Assembly (NCBI RefSeq): GCF_017114985.1
Contig: NZ_JABXKP010000082.1
Location: forward strand, 27,942 to 91,941
DNA length: 64,000 nucleotides
Direction of reading: 5' to 3'
Source: Nostoc sp. JL33
Lineage (GTDB): Bacteria > Cyanobacteriota > Cyanobacteriia > Cyanobacteriales > Nostocaceae
Part shown: piece after piece, positions 1 to 7,355 of the stretch
Position numbering within the stretch: the first letter of the stretch is position 1
Layout of the letters: each line of letters opens with the position of its first letter
Program-made: the position numbers and the translations under genes
The notes under the pieces: generated by a model
What the model saw: only the letters and a program-made list of their open reading frames with translations
Databases searched by the model: none
Told to the model about the DNA's origin: nothing

Positions 1-230
1 TCTTCTACGTCTTCATCAATTCCTAGAGGGGAATGGTTGAAAATCATGTTAACGCGAGATGGATTGAGTCCAAAGTGCTTAATAATTCTAGCCGTTCCAG
101 TGCGATCGCGGAAGTGAATACAGCGCAACCAAATATTCTGAGAACCATCAATCTTTTTCAGTACCGTATCAACATCCCTACTGGTGAATATTTCCAGGTT
201 ATTTTGAGAAAAAGTAAGGAGAATTAGCAT
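1..230 (-). CDS. Partial N-terminus of a protein running off the left edge (possibly CorA-like)
   Basis: An open minus-strand frame starts at an ATG at 230-228 and stays open to position 1, about 76 codons, so the gene continues outside the window. It contains a HIP1 site in the codons for residues FRDRTG and a stretch reading GLNPSRVNMIFNHSPLGIDE. The shape (a strand-rich start, then a His/Gly-rich loop before an acidic run) faintly recalls the cytoplasmic N-terminus of CorA-type divalent-cation transporters, but this is a guess. The open frame on the plus strand at 33-227 is its shadow. Confidence 0.55.
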   Translation of the reverse strand, partial: MLILLTFSQNNLEIFTSRDVDTVLKKIDGSQNIWLRCIHFRDRTGTARIIKHFGLNPSRVNMIFNHSPLGIDEDVE

Positions 231-382
231 ATTAGGAATCCTAATTGAGTCGTGATAAAACCCGGTGACTCATATTGAGCGATAATTTATTTGACTACAA
301 TGACGCATCAAATGTCAAATTAATTAATAGTACATTAATTAGAGATTATGAATTAGTATACCCATTCTTTAATTATTCATAA
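231..382. other. AT-rich intergenic spacer
   Basis: AT-rich spacer between the left-edge gene and the 3' end of the kinase gene; both are on the minus strand. It holds short inverted AT motifs around 318-345 (attaattaat/attaattag) but no convincing terminator or gene. Confidence 0.4.
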
Positions 383-2437
383 TTAGTAATTATTCGACTT
401 AGGGCGAGTAGTTGGTGCTAGTACTGAATTATTTTGCAGAATTGCAATTTCTCTCTGTGCATCTTGATAACTATCTTGTTCCCCTTGCTGTTTAAATAGT
501 TTTGCAGCTTTTTGGAAATCTGCGATCGCACCCTGTTTATTTTTCTGTTTGGTGCGAATCACACCCCGATTATAGTAGGCTAAGGCATTGTTAGCATTAA
601 TTGCGATCGCTCGTGAATAATCTTGATTTGCAGCTTTTTTATTTCCCAGTTCGAGATAGGCGTTACCACGGTTGTTGTAAGCTACTACATTATTAGTATC
701 TAGTTTCAATGCTTCAGTGTAATCTTCAATAGCGCCTTTATAATCTCCGAAAGAAAAGCGGTGAATTCCTCTGTGAATATAAGCTGCAATAAATTTAGGA
801 TCAATTTTTAAAATAGTGTTGTAATCTTCAGTAGCTTCGACTTGATTTCCCAAATCACTGTAAACATCACCACGATTAAGATAGGCTTCTATGTACTTGG
901 GATTGATGTTAATTGCGTCCGTGTAATCTTTAAGTGCTACATATTTTTGTTTATTAATAGATTGAGTTAAACCCCTTTGGTAATAAGCTCTAGCATCACT
1001 AGGATTAATCTTAATTACTGTATCAAAATCTTGGATTGCTTCAAGTCTTTGTCTGAGGCGACGGCGGAGAATCCCTCGCTGCAAGTAGGCTTCGGTAGAC
1101 TGAGGTTTGAGAGCGATCGCTTTGCTAAAATCTCCCATTGCTGCTTTATTATCCTTCAGTTGAGCAAGGGCTAAACCCCGTCCATAGTATGCATAAGCAT
1201 TTTTAGAATTTAACTTAATTGCTTGGGTATAATCAGCGATCGCTTCTTTGTACTTACCTAATTCCGAAAAAGCAAATCCTCTGTCAAAATAGGCATTAGC
1301 ATCTTGAGGATTGAGCAAAATGGCTTGGCTAGAATCTGCTTGTGCTTGCTCGTAGTCTCCTAATCGATAATAAGCATCGCCTCGGCTATTATAAGCCAGA
1401 GCGTTTTGCGGATCTAATTTAATAACCTGATTGAAATCTTCAACTGCTCCTTCATAGTTTCCTGCCTGATATTTATTTACTCCTTCTTGATATAATTTTT
1501 GTTGAGCATCACTTACAGGTTTTGGCAACCTCAATTGCCACGCTCCAACACCAAGTGTAATACAGCCAACTACCCCCGCCAGAATTAGTAATAATTTTTT
1601 CTGATCCTGTTTTTGCTGATCCTGCTCAACATTTGTTAGCTTTTTCAGATCGTCTAAAACTTCAGTTGCATACTGGTAGCGCTTACGATAGTCCAAACGC
1701 ACCATTCTATTAATAATTTTCGCTAATTTTTTGTTAACTTTTATATTCTTTTCCCGCCAAACTATTTCACCTGTCAGCTTATTTTTCTGACTTCGCAAAT
1801 GAGATATTTCGTTTGCAGGTAAGCCTCTAAGTGCTGCGATCGCAACCATACCTAAAGCATATATATCACTGTTGTATTTCAGGTTGCCATTAACTTGTTC
1901 TCTAGGCATATATTCGATATTGTCACCGATATTAGTGATGGCTTCATTAAAAGTACCAAAATTAACCAAAACTAACTTTTTATCTGACTCCCGGCGAATA
2001 ATATTTGCTGGTTTAATATCCCGATGAATCGCACCATAGCTATGTACAATCACCAAAATTTCTAATATCTCTGATAAAAGAGTAATAACTTGATCTTCTC
2101 TCAGAGGTTGTCCCTGGATAATTTCCTCAGTTAAAGGATTACCGGATATGAATTCTTGAACTATATAGAATTGTTCATTTTCTTCAAAATAAGCAATTAG
2201 CTTTTGAATTTTATCGTGTTCCTGTCCTAGTTTATCTAAACTTGCTGCAAGACTCGCAAACAAGCTGCGTAGGATTGTTAAACTTTGAGGATTGCTGCTA
2301 CGAGGACTTAACTGCTTTACTATAAATTGGCTACCAGCAAGATTAGCATCTTCAACTAGATAGGTTTTCCCTTTTTCACCATCATTGAGAACTTTTAGTA
2401 TTCGATAATGTCCATCTAGGAAATGACTATTCATCAA
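383..2437 (-). CDS. Ser/Thr protein kinase-like protein with C-terminal TPR array (degenerate DFG)
   Basis: The 684-residue protein has a eukaryotic-type kinase domain (residues about 10-265), a single membrane segment (about 281-301) and about ten TPR repeats (about 312-655), an architecture common in filamentous cyanobacteria. Lys41 in FIVKQL and the catalytic loop IHRDIKPANI (138-147) are present. The metal-binding DFG is NFG (Asn159, codon AAT at 1961-1963), and the glycine loop is weak. In the family that Asp coordinates Mg-ATP, so catalytic activity is doubtful and a scaffold or pseudokinase role is possible. The kinase domain should be cytoplasmic and the TPRs across the membrane. Substrate unknown. 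Confidence 0.88.
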   Translation of the reverse strand: MMNSHFLDGHYRILKVLNDGEKGKTYLVEDANLAGSQFIVKQLSPRSSNPQSLTILRSLFASLAASLDKLGQEHDKIQKLIAYFEENEQFYIVQEFISGNPLTEEIIQGQPLREDQVITLLSEILEILVIVHSYGAIHRDIKPANIIRRESDKKLVLVNFGTFNEAITNIGDNIEYMPREQVNGNLKYNSDIYALGMVAIAALRGLPANEISHLRSQKNKLTGEIVWREKNIKVNKKLAKIINRMVRLDYRKRYQYATEVLDDLKKLTNVEQDQQKQDQKKLLLILAGVVGCITLGVGAWQLRLPKPVSDAQQKLYQEGVNKYQAGNYEGAVEDFNQVIKLDPQNALAYNSRGDAYYRLGDYEQAQADSSQAILLNPQDANAYFDRGFAFSELGKYKEAIADYTQAIKLNSKNAYAYYGRGLALAQLKDNKAAMGDFSKAIALKPQSTEAYLQRGILRRRLRQRLEAIQDFDTVIKINPSDARAYYQRGLTQSINKQKYVALKDYTDAININPKYIEAYLNRGDVYSDLGNQVEATEDYNTILKIDPKFIAAYIHRGIHRFSFGDYKGAIEDYTEALKLDTNNVVAYNNRGNAYLELGNKKAANQDYSRAIAINANNALAYYNRGVIRTKQKNKQGAIADFQKAAKLFKQQGEQDSYQDAQREIAILQNNSVLAPTTRPKSNNY

Positions 2438-2782
2438 TATATAAATATAGTCTGATAAATTGTTTGATTATAGCTTACGTATTATTAATGGTGATTTTAA
2501 AATATAAATATTTATTTATTAAGCAATTAAAAATAAGATAAATGCGTAGACTACTACGAACTATCTCTACGGGTGCATCCCAGTTTTTATTTTCCTATGA
2601 GAGAATAACTGTCAATGCGTTCGCAATGACATGCAAAAAAGTGGGATGCTCCCTGTCTCTACAATATACTTACCAGAACAGGTTAAGGAAAGCGTGGGCT
2701 AATTTTTGCAAGTCGATGCATTAGCAATCCAAAAAGAAAATAGTTCTTGTATGCACAATAAAGAGGGGGTTAGAGTCAGATT
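2438..2782. other. Spacer with diverged inverted-repeat element
   Basis: The spacer holds a gcatccca-g/c-ttttt motif near 2573-2588 and its inverted partner near 2634-2650, enclosing about 45 bp. This looks like a worn small palindromic element. The 60-codon plus-strand frame at 2542-2724 covers it and has no protein-like features. Confidence 0.35.
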
Positions 2783-4660
2783 TTAGGCTGGCACTACAAA
2801 TTTCTCGCTACCAGCAAGCCCAAAAGCAGTATGAATGGCTTGCAAAGCTTTAACACCTTGCTCTTGCGGCACAACACAGCTAATTTTTATTTCTGAGGTG
2901 GCAATCATTTGAATATTGATTTGTTGTTGGGCTAGCGCTTCAAACATTTTAGCGGCAACACCTGGTTGTCCCAACATACCTGCACCGACAATACTCACCT
3001 TAGCGATCGCACTATCTAAAACAACTTCACCCCATCCTAATTCTGCTGCTACTTGGGTAAGCATTTCTTTTGCACTTTCCCCGTCTATCCGCGAGACTGT
3101 AAAAGCAATATCTCGCCTGGGAACACCATCAATCACCCGACAGCGCTGAGATTGGATAATCATATCAACGCTAATATTATGCTGCGCTAATAGTCCAAAC
3201 AATTTTGCCGCCATCCCCGGCCGATCTGGCAATTGGCGAATAGCAAGACGCGCTTGGTTCAAATCAAGGGCAACGCCGCGAACGGGGGGAGTGGGGAGTG
3301 GGGAGTGGGGAGTTAGGGGGGAGGAGTTAGGAGTTAGGAGTGAGGAGTTAGGAGTTAGGGGGGAGGAGTTAGGAGTTAGGAGTTCTGCCCTGCTTCCTGC
3401 TTCGATCTCAAAGGCGGTACGGAGTGCGGCTACGGCGCGATCGCATTCGGCTGCATCGACTACACAACTTACTTTCACTTCGCTGGTGGAAATCATCTGG
3501 ATGTTTACGTCTGCTGCTGCTAAGGTGGCGAACATTTTTGCAGCTACACCCGGACGGCCAATCATTCCTGCGCCGGCGATACTGACTTTGGCAATGTTAT
3601 GTTCTACCATTACCTCGGCTTCGTCCAATTTGGGGTTAGATTGACTCCTCAGTGCTGGGGCGATCGCTGCTGTTACTGCTTCTGCGCGTTTTAATATTGG
3701 TGTTGTCACAGTAAAGGCAATGTCATTACTATTACCTTCATGAATTGACTGAATAATCAAATCTACGTCTACTTTTTGCCGAGAAATTTCCCCAAATAAC
3801 CTTGCTGCCACACCTGGTTTATCAGGTACGCGCAACAAAGCCACCTTTGCTTGGTCAGTATCAAATTCTACATTATCCACCGGACGGGCAATTTCTAGAT
3901 TGAGCAGCGATCGCCCTTGGGGTTTGGCTGATGTCACCCAAGTACCTGGTTGATCCGTCCAACTAGACCTAACTACAAGGGGAACACCATAGTTACGGGC
4001 AATTTCCACAGCACGGGGATGCAACACTTTTGCTCCCAAGCTAGCTAATTCCAACATTTCATCGCAGCTGATGGCATCCATCAACTGGGCTTCGGCGACT
4101 AAGCGGGGATCTGTAGTTAAAATCCCTGGAACGTCTGTATAAATTTCACAAAAATTTGCTCTAAGTGCGGCTGCGATCGCCACTGCTGACGTGTCGGAAC
4201 CACCACGACCCAAAGTCGTAATTTCCATCTCTCCAGTGCTAGATGTGCCTTGGAAACCAGCTACTACAACTACTTTCCCTTCATTTATGTGACGAGTCAG
4301 GCGAGTAGTTTCAATATGCAAAATCCGAGCGCGGCTGTGTTCGGCTTCGGTAACAATTCCGACTTGAGCGCCAGTCATCGAGATTGCGGGTTGTCCGAGT
4401 TCCTGCAATGCCATACTGAGTAAGGCGATCGTTACTTGTTCGCCAGTGGAAAGCAGCATATCCATTTCCCGGCGGTTCGGATTTGGAGAAATTTCCTTAG
4501 CTAGTTTGACGAGTCCATCGGTGGTTTTGCCCATTGCCGAAACCACTACGACTAGAGAGTTTCCAGCTTTAACAGTTTTATAAACACGCTGTGCAACAGC
4601 TTGAATACGTTCGACTGAACCGACAGATGTACCACCGTATTTCTGAACTATGAGCGCCAT
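2783..4660 (-). CDS. lysC: Aspartate kinase, four-ACT cyanobacterial type
   Basis: Phosphorylates L-aspartate in the first step of Lys/Thr/Met synthesis. The start is placed at the ATG at 4660, giving the family N-terminus MALIVQKYGGTSVG; an ATG six codons upstream lies in an A-run and looks unused. The kinase domain (KYGGTSVGS, TTLGRGGSDTSA) covers residues about 1-245 and is followed by four ACT domains in two pairs, as in other cyanobacteria. Both pairs contain the ligand-binding pattern I(A/V)GAGM. The linker between the pairs (about residues 427-458) is a run of Leu-Thr-Pro-Asn-Ser units encoded by a gagttag/ggggagt repeat at 3287-3382. That insert is not part of the family fold. Feedback control by Lys/Thr is expected from the ACT domains. 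Confidence 0.95.
   Translation of the reverse strand: MALIVQKYGGTSVGSVERIQAVAQRVYKTVKAGNSLVVVVSAMGKTTDGLVKLAKEISPNPNRREMDMLLSTGEQVTIALLSMALQELGQPAISMTGAQVGIVTEAEHSRARILHIETTRLTRHINEGKVVVVAGFQGTSSTGEMEITTLGRGGSDTSAVAIAAALRANFCEIYTDVPGILTTDPRLVAEAQLMDAISCDEMLELASLGAKVLHPRAVEIARNYGVPLVVRSSWTDQPGTWVTSAKPQGRSLLNLEIARPVDNVEFDTDQAKVALLRVPDKPGVAARLFGEISRQKVDVDLIIQSIHEGNSNDIAFTVTTPILKRAEAVTAAIAPALRSQSNPKLDEAEVMVEHNIAKVSIAGAGMIGRPGVAAKMFATLAAADVNIQMISTSEVKVSCVVDAAECDRAVAALRTAFEIEAGSRAELLTPNSSPLTPNSSLLTPNSSPLTPHSPLPTPPVRGVALDLNQARLAIRQLPDRPGMAAKLFGLLAQHNISVDMIIQSQRCRVIDGVPRRDIAFTVSRIDGESAKEMLTQVAAELGWGEVVLDSAIAKVSIVGAGMLGQPGVAAKMFEALAQQQINIQMIATSEIKISCVVPQEQGVKALQAIHTAFGLAGSEKFVVPA
3287..3382. repeat. 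Short tandem repeat inserted in frame in lysC
   Basis: About 96 bp of ggggagt and gagttag units (7 bp with variants). It is open in the aspartate kinase frame and encodes a Ser/Pro/Thr-rich linker between ACT pairs. The same repeat type recurs in mutS2 (53033-53082) and in spacers at 11123, 13345, 61955 and 62640. Confidence 0.85.
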
Positions 4661-4780
4661 AACTTTTTTTTTAATCAATTGTGCCTGTTTTGCTCAATGC
4701 CCCGCCGGGTCACGAAGCTTTGAAGGCTTATCAGTTATATAGTTTACTAAATATTGTGTAGCATACTCAATCATAATTGA

Positions 4781-5350
4781 TTATTCAAAAACTATATCTT
4801 CATAGAGTGCTGCCATTGTTTCCTCAAAATCCACGCTATTGAGTCGAAATGATTGATGCTCTGATGTGTAAGATTGTAAAACCCAGAACCCTTGTTCATT
4901 GCGTCGAAAACACTCGACTCGCTGACGTTTTGTATTAATTAAAACATACTCTTGCAAAGTTTCCAGTGTTTGATAATCGGCGAATTTATCGCCTCGGTCA
5001 AAGGCTTCAGTAGAATTAGATAAAACTTCGACAATTAAACAGGGAAATCTTTTATAAGCTGGCGTTTCTTGATCTCGTTGGTCGCAAGTAACCATAACAT
5101 CGGGATAATAAAAGCGATTCAGAGATTCGATTCGGGCTTTCATCTCAGCGATGTAAACACGACAACCAGAACCGCGCACATGATTACGGAGGAGAGCAAA
5201 CAGGTTTCCAGCAATAGTAACGTGTGGGTCAAGCGCCCCAGCCATTGCGTAGATGTAGCCGTCTATATATTCATGCTTGATATTGCTCTGTTCCTCCATT
5301 TGGAGGTATTCTTCAGCAGTAAGATAGTTTTGTTGGGGTGAGGCTATCAT
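4781..5350 (-). CDS. Uma2 family (DUF820) PD-(D/E)XK-type putative nuclease
   Basis: The 189-residue protein begins MIASPQQNYLTAEEYLQMEE and has the Uma2 hallmarks: KHEYIDGYIYAMAG near residue 25-38, YYPDVMVTCD near 79-88, CLIVEVLSNST near 104-114, and a closing YVLINTKRQRVECF strand. Uma2 proteins are very numerous in cyanobacteria and have a restriction-endonuclease-like fold. Their cellular role is not established. It is a single gene with no evident partner, and full length for the family. Confidence 0.85.
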   Translation of the reverse strand: MIASPQQNYLTAEEYLQMEEQSNIKHEYIDGYIYAMAGALDPHVTIAGNLFALLRNHVRGSGCRVYIAEMKARIESLNRFYYPDVMVTCDQRDQETPAYKRFPCLIVEVLSNSTEAFDRGDKFADYQTLETLQEYVLINTKRQRVECFRRNEQGFWVLQSYTSEHQSFRLNSVDFEETMAALYEDIVFE

Positions 5351-5448
5351 ATTTTAAAGGTTTTATTGTGCCGATTTTACGTGTGGCGGTGCATTAGACG
5401 CAGTAGACTTTATAATCAGGTAAGGAAGTTATGTAAGGAACCTGGATA

Positions 5449-5694
5449 ATGGCTAGTGCGACCATCACCACTAAAGGGCAAGTAACTATTCCTAAAGAAA
5501 TTAGGGATTATCTTAACCTTGATACAGGTAGTAAAGTTGATTTTGTCATTGATGAAAATGGAATAGTTAAATTAATTCCCTTGAATATCTCTATCCAAAG
5601 TTTATCAGGGATTTTACACCGTCCGGGAATGAAAAGCGCAACTTTAGAAGAAATGGAAGCTGCAATTAAAGAAGGCTCAAGTGATTGGACTTGA
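5449..5694 (+). CDS. AbrB/MazE-type (SpoVT-AbrB fold) antitoxin
   Basis: The 81-residue protein has the swapped-hairpin DNA-binding signature TTKGQVTIPKEIRDYLNLD near its N-terminus and a C-terminal tail (MEAAIKEGSSDWT) of the type that wraps a toxin. The next reading frame starts at a GTG at 5681, overlapping by 14 bp, and encodes a PIN-domain toxin that is now interrupted. The antitoxin therefore appears intact while its partner is broken. Such antitoxins normally autoregulate the operon. Confidence 0.88.
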   Translation: MASATITTKGQVTIPKEIRDYLNLDTGSKVDFVIDENGIVKLIPLNISIQSLSGILHRPGMKSATLEEMEAAIKEGSSDWT

Positions 5695-6091
5695 TACAAA
5701 TATTTTAGTGCGGTACTTGACAAAAGATGATGAAAAGCAGTGGGAGCAAGCTGCTGAAATTATCGAAAGGGGAGAGCAATGTTTTGTTGCTAATATAGTT
5801 CTTTGTGAATTGGTTTAGGTTCTAGGAGGTAAACCTTATCAATTTAGTAGAGAAGAAATTAGTAACACTATAGAATTAATGCTGCAATGTTCGGTATTTG
5901 AGCTAGAAAATCGTTCTTTAGTTTATCAAGCATTACAAAGATTTAAGCAGGGAAGTGCAGATTTTTCTGATTATTTAATTGGGGCGTTGGCGCAGCCCGC
6001 CGCAGGCATCGGTCAACATTCTGGTTGTAGTTCAACAGTGACTTTTGACAGAAAGTTGAGAAATGAAAAGGGATTTGATTTATTTGAGTAA
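5681..6091 (+). pseudogene. PIN-domain (VapC-type) toxin gene, interrupted
   Basis: The frame from a GTG at 5681 reads IGLDTNILVRYLTKDD, the PIN-domain start with its first catalytic Asp. It continues to VANIVLCELV and then hits TAG at 5816-5818, where relatives usually have Trp (one base from TGG). Past the stop the same frame runs uninterrupted to 6091, with FSDYLIGAL and TVTFDRKLRN, the remaining acidic motifs. A block encoding AQPAAGI (about 5991-6012) is also inserted between GAL and GQHSGC and matches a repeat seen elsewhere in the window. The toxin is probably inactive unless the stop is read through. Confidence 0.85.
5984..6012. repeat. Cyanobacterial short repeat inserted in the PIN toxin gene
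   Basis: The segment contains gcgcagcccgccgcaggcat. The core ccgccgcaggcatcg recurs at 24279-24293 (IS4 fragment) and 28030-28045 (Uma2 gene), and a related gcgcagcccgccgcag lies at 20934-20949. It keeps the PIN frame open. Confidence 0.75.
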
Positions 6092-6110
6092 TCCTAAATT
6101 TTAATTAACT

Positions 6111-6215
6111 TGTAATTAACATTGCTGTGTTTGTGAAGATAATTATATGATTTATCGTAGCTGATTTTTTGTTGCGGGAGATATTGCTCTCCATCATTCA
6201 CAACCACATAATAGC
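6111..6215. repeat. Direct repeat, copy 1 of the hicB upstream region
   Basis: About 105 bp closely matching 6816-6925, beginning tgtaattaaca and continuing through tgtttgtgaagataattata to the cataatagc end. Copy 2 contains the start codon and promoter side of the HicB-like gene. Copy 1 carries the same ATG followed on the minus strand by only MLITS and a stop, so it is a beheaded duplicate. Confidence 0.85.
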
Positions 6216-6257
6216 GTAGGCGTAGCCCGTCGGAGACATCTCTTGTAGATTTATACT

Positions 6258-6392
6258 TTAAAGTATAGTCTCATCATCTTGAAATTGTTTGATTTTGGCA
6301 TATAAGCTGGCAACCGTTTCTTTAGCAAATAGTTTTTCTTTAACTTGCAAATAGTCGCCTTCACTAAGTTTACAAGCCGCACAAAATTTCAT
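6258..6392 (-). CDS. Small hypothetical ORF downstream of hicA
   Basis: Forty-four codons from the ATG at 6392, with a purine-rich gaagg directly upstream, encode a Lys-rich peptide ending FQDDETIL. It lies 25 bp after the HicA-like gene on the same strand. A longer frame upstream overlaps hicA and is unlikely. No family recognised; it may be a relic. Confidence 0.3.
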   Translation of the reverse strand: MKFCAACKLSEGDYLQVKEKLFAKETVASLYAKIKQFQDDETIL

Positions 6393-6417
6393 TACCTTCG
6401 ACGGTTCTAAGTGGCAG

Positions 6418-6612
6418 TTAAAAATTAGGTGATAAACCCGCTTGTTTACAAATTTCATTAGCAGTAATACGATCAATGGTACGATGCCGTTTTACCGGAA
6501 GAGTTTTGATATCATTAGTATAAATAGAATGATTTCCTCCTTCCCTTAATAAATAAAAGCCATTTTGTTCTAAGTATTTAATTAGCTCTTTTCGTTTGAC
6601 GGACACACTCAA
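6418..6612 (-). CDS. hicA: HicA-like mRNA interferase toxin (YcfA fold)
   Basis: The 64-residue protein has the double-stranded RNA-binding-like HicA pattern: KRKELIKYLEQNGFYLLREG, GGNHSIYTN with the catalytic His, PVKRHRTIDRITANEICKQAGL. In the family this toxin cleaves mRNA and is neutralised by HicB. Its ATG overlaps the end of the upstream HicB-like gene by 4 bp, so the two are translationally coupled. Length is normal for the family. Confidence 0.88.
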   Translation of the reverse strand: MSVSVKRKELIKYLEQNGFYLLREGGNHSIYTNDIKTLPVKRHRTIDRITANEICKQAGLSPNF

Positions 6613-6827
6613 ACCTCTATAGGAATTTGTTCGAGCAAATAACCACCTGTGGGAATTTCTTTATTTTGTTGACGATAGGCAAGAATCATTTCTTTTGTTG
6701 CGTCTTGCAACATCGCCCTGCATTCTTCTATGGTTTCTCCTTCTGTGATGACTTCTTGCCATTCAATGAGTTGTCCCATATATCCGCTATTAGTTTTTGT
6801 ATATTTTGCAGTGTATGTAATTAACAT
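6609..6827 (-). CDS. hicB: HicB-like antitoxin
   Basis: The start is placed at the ATG at 6827 (MLITYTAKYTKTNSGYMGQL). An upstream ATG at 6902 would add 25 residues with no family character. The 72-residue product has the short partial-RNase-H-like fold of HicB (GYMGQLIEWQEVITEGETIEEC, then an alpha helix with MILAYRQQNKEIP). There is no added C-terminal DNA-binding domain. It precedes the toxin gene with a 4-bp overlap. The promoter region upstream is duplicated at 6111-6215. Confidence 0.85.
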   Translation of the reverse strand: MLITYTAKYTKTNSGYMGQLIEWQEVITEGETIEECRAMLQDATKEMILAYRQQNKEIPTGGYLLEQIPIEV

Positions 6828-6925
6828 TTCTGTGTTTGTGAAGATAATTATATGATTTATCGTAGCTGATTTTTTGTTGTGGGAGACATTGCTCTTGATC
6901 ATTCATTCATAACTGCATAATAGCT
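6816..6925. repeat. Direct repeat, copy 2 (contains hicB start and promoter)
   Basis: About 110 bp nearly identical to 6111-6215, with differences such as tgcgggagat versus tgtgggagac. It includes the hicB start codon and its upstream sequence. The two copies flank the hicA-hicB module. Confidence 0.85.
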
Positions 6926-6998
6926 TTCCGCTCAATGATATACCAAAATGAATGCATGAATTACTCAAATGAGTAAGCAAACTGGGGTTTGAGAAAGA

Positions 6999-7222
6999 AA
7001 AAGCTGCTTTTGCTTGCGGAAAACACTAAAATGTGAGATTAAAAGCTGCTTTTGTTTGTGGAAAACACTAAAATGCGAGATTAAAAGCTGCTTTTGTTTG
7101 CGGAAAACACTAAAATGCGAGATTAAAAGCTGCTTTTGAGGAAGTAAAAGCTGCTTTTGTTTGCGGAAAACACTAAAATGCGAGATTAAAAGCTGCTTTT
7201 GATAAAGTAAAAGCTGCTTTTG
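6999..7222. repeat. Palindrome array on a 21/42-bp lattice
   Basis: Seven copies of aaaagctgcttttg, nearly a perfect palindrome, start at 6999, 7041, 7083, 7125, 7146, 7188 and 7209. Spacings are 42, 42, 42, 21, 42 and 21 bp. The 42-bp unit adds a 28-bp block containing cggaaaacactaaaatgcga; the 21-bp unit adds only 7 bp. One minus-strand frame is open through the array but has no start codon. The array lies upstream of nothing on the plus strand and past the end of the NB-ARC gene on the minus strand. Confidence 0.92.
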
Positions 7223-7355
7223 AATAAGTAATCAGGCATTTTTACTTAATTGAATATGAATTTTAGTCTAGGCGATACCTTCTCTACGAGACGCTCCGCG
7301 AATGCTAACGCTCTTTTCAGTTTTATTACGGTATGCTTTGCCCAGAAGTCAAATT

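Noticed and set aside
33..227. Plus-strand 64-codon frame at the left edge
   Set aside because: It is antisense to a better minus-strand frame that starts at 230 and runs off the window with protein-like composition and a HIP1 site in frame.
3291..3644. 117-codon plus-strand frame in lysC
   Set aside because: It is opened by the short tandem repeat on the antisense strand of a clearly coding gene.
6999..7222. Possible CRISPR array or integron site
   Set aside because: The material between palindromes is itself repeated, not unique spacer, and no cas or integrase gene is near.
7003..7245. Minus-strand open frame through the 21/42-bp array (QKQLL repeats)
   Set aside because: The frame has no start codon and opens right after a stop; repeat periodicity alone explains it.
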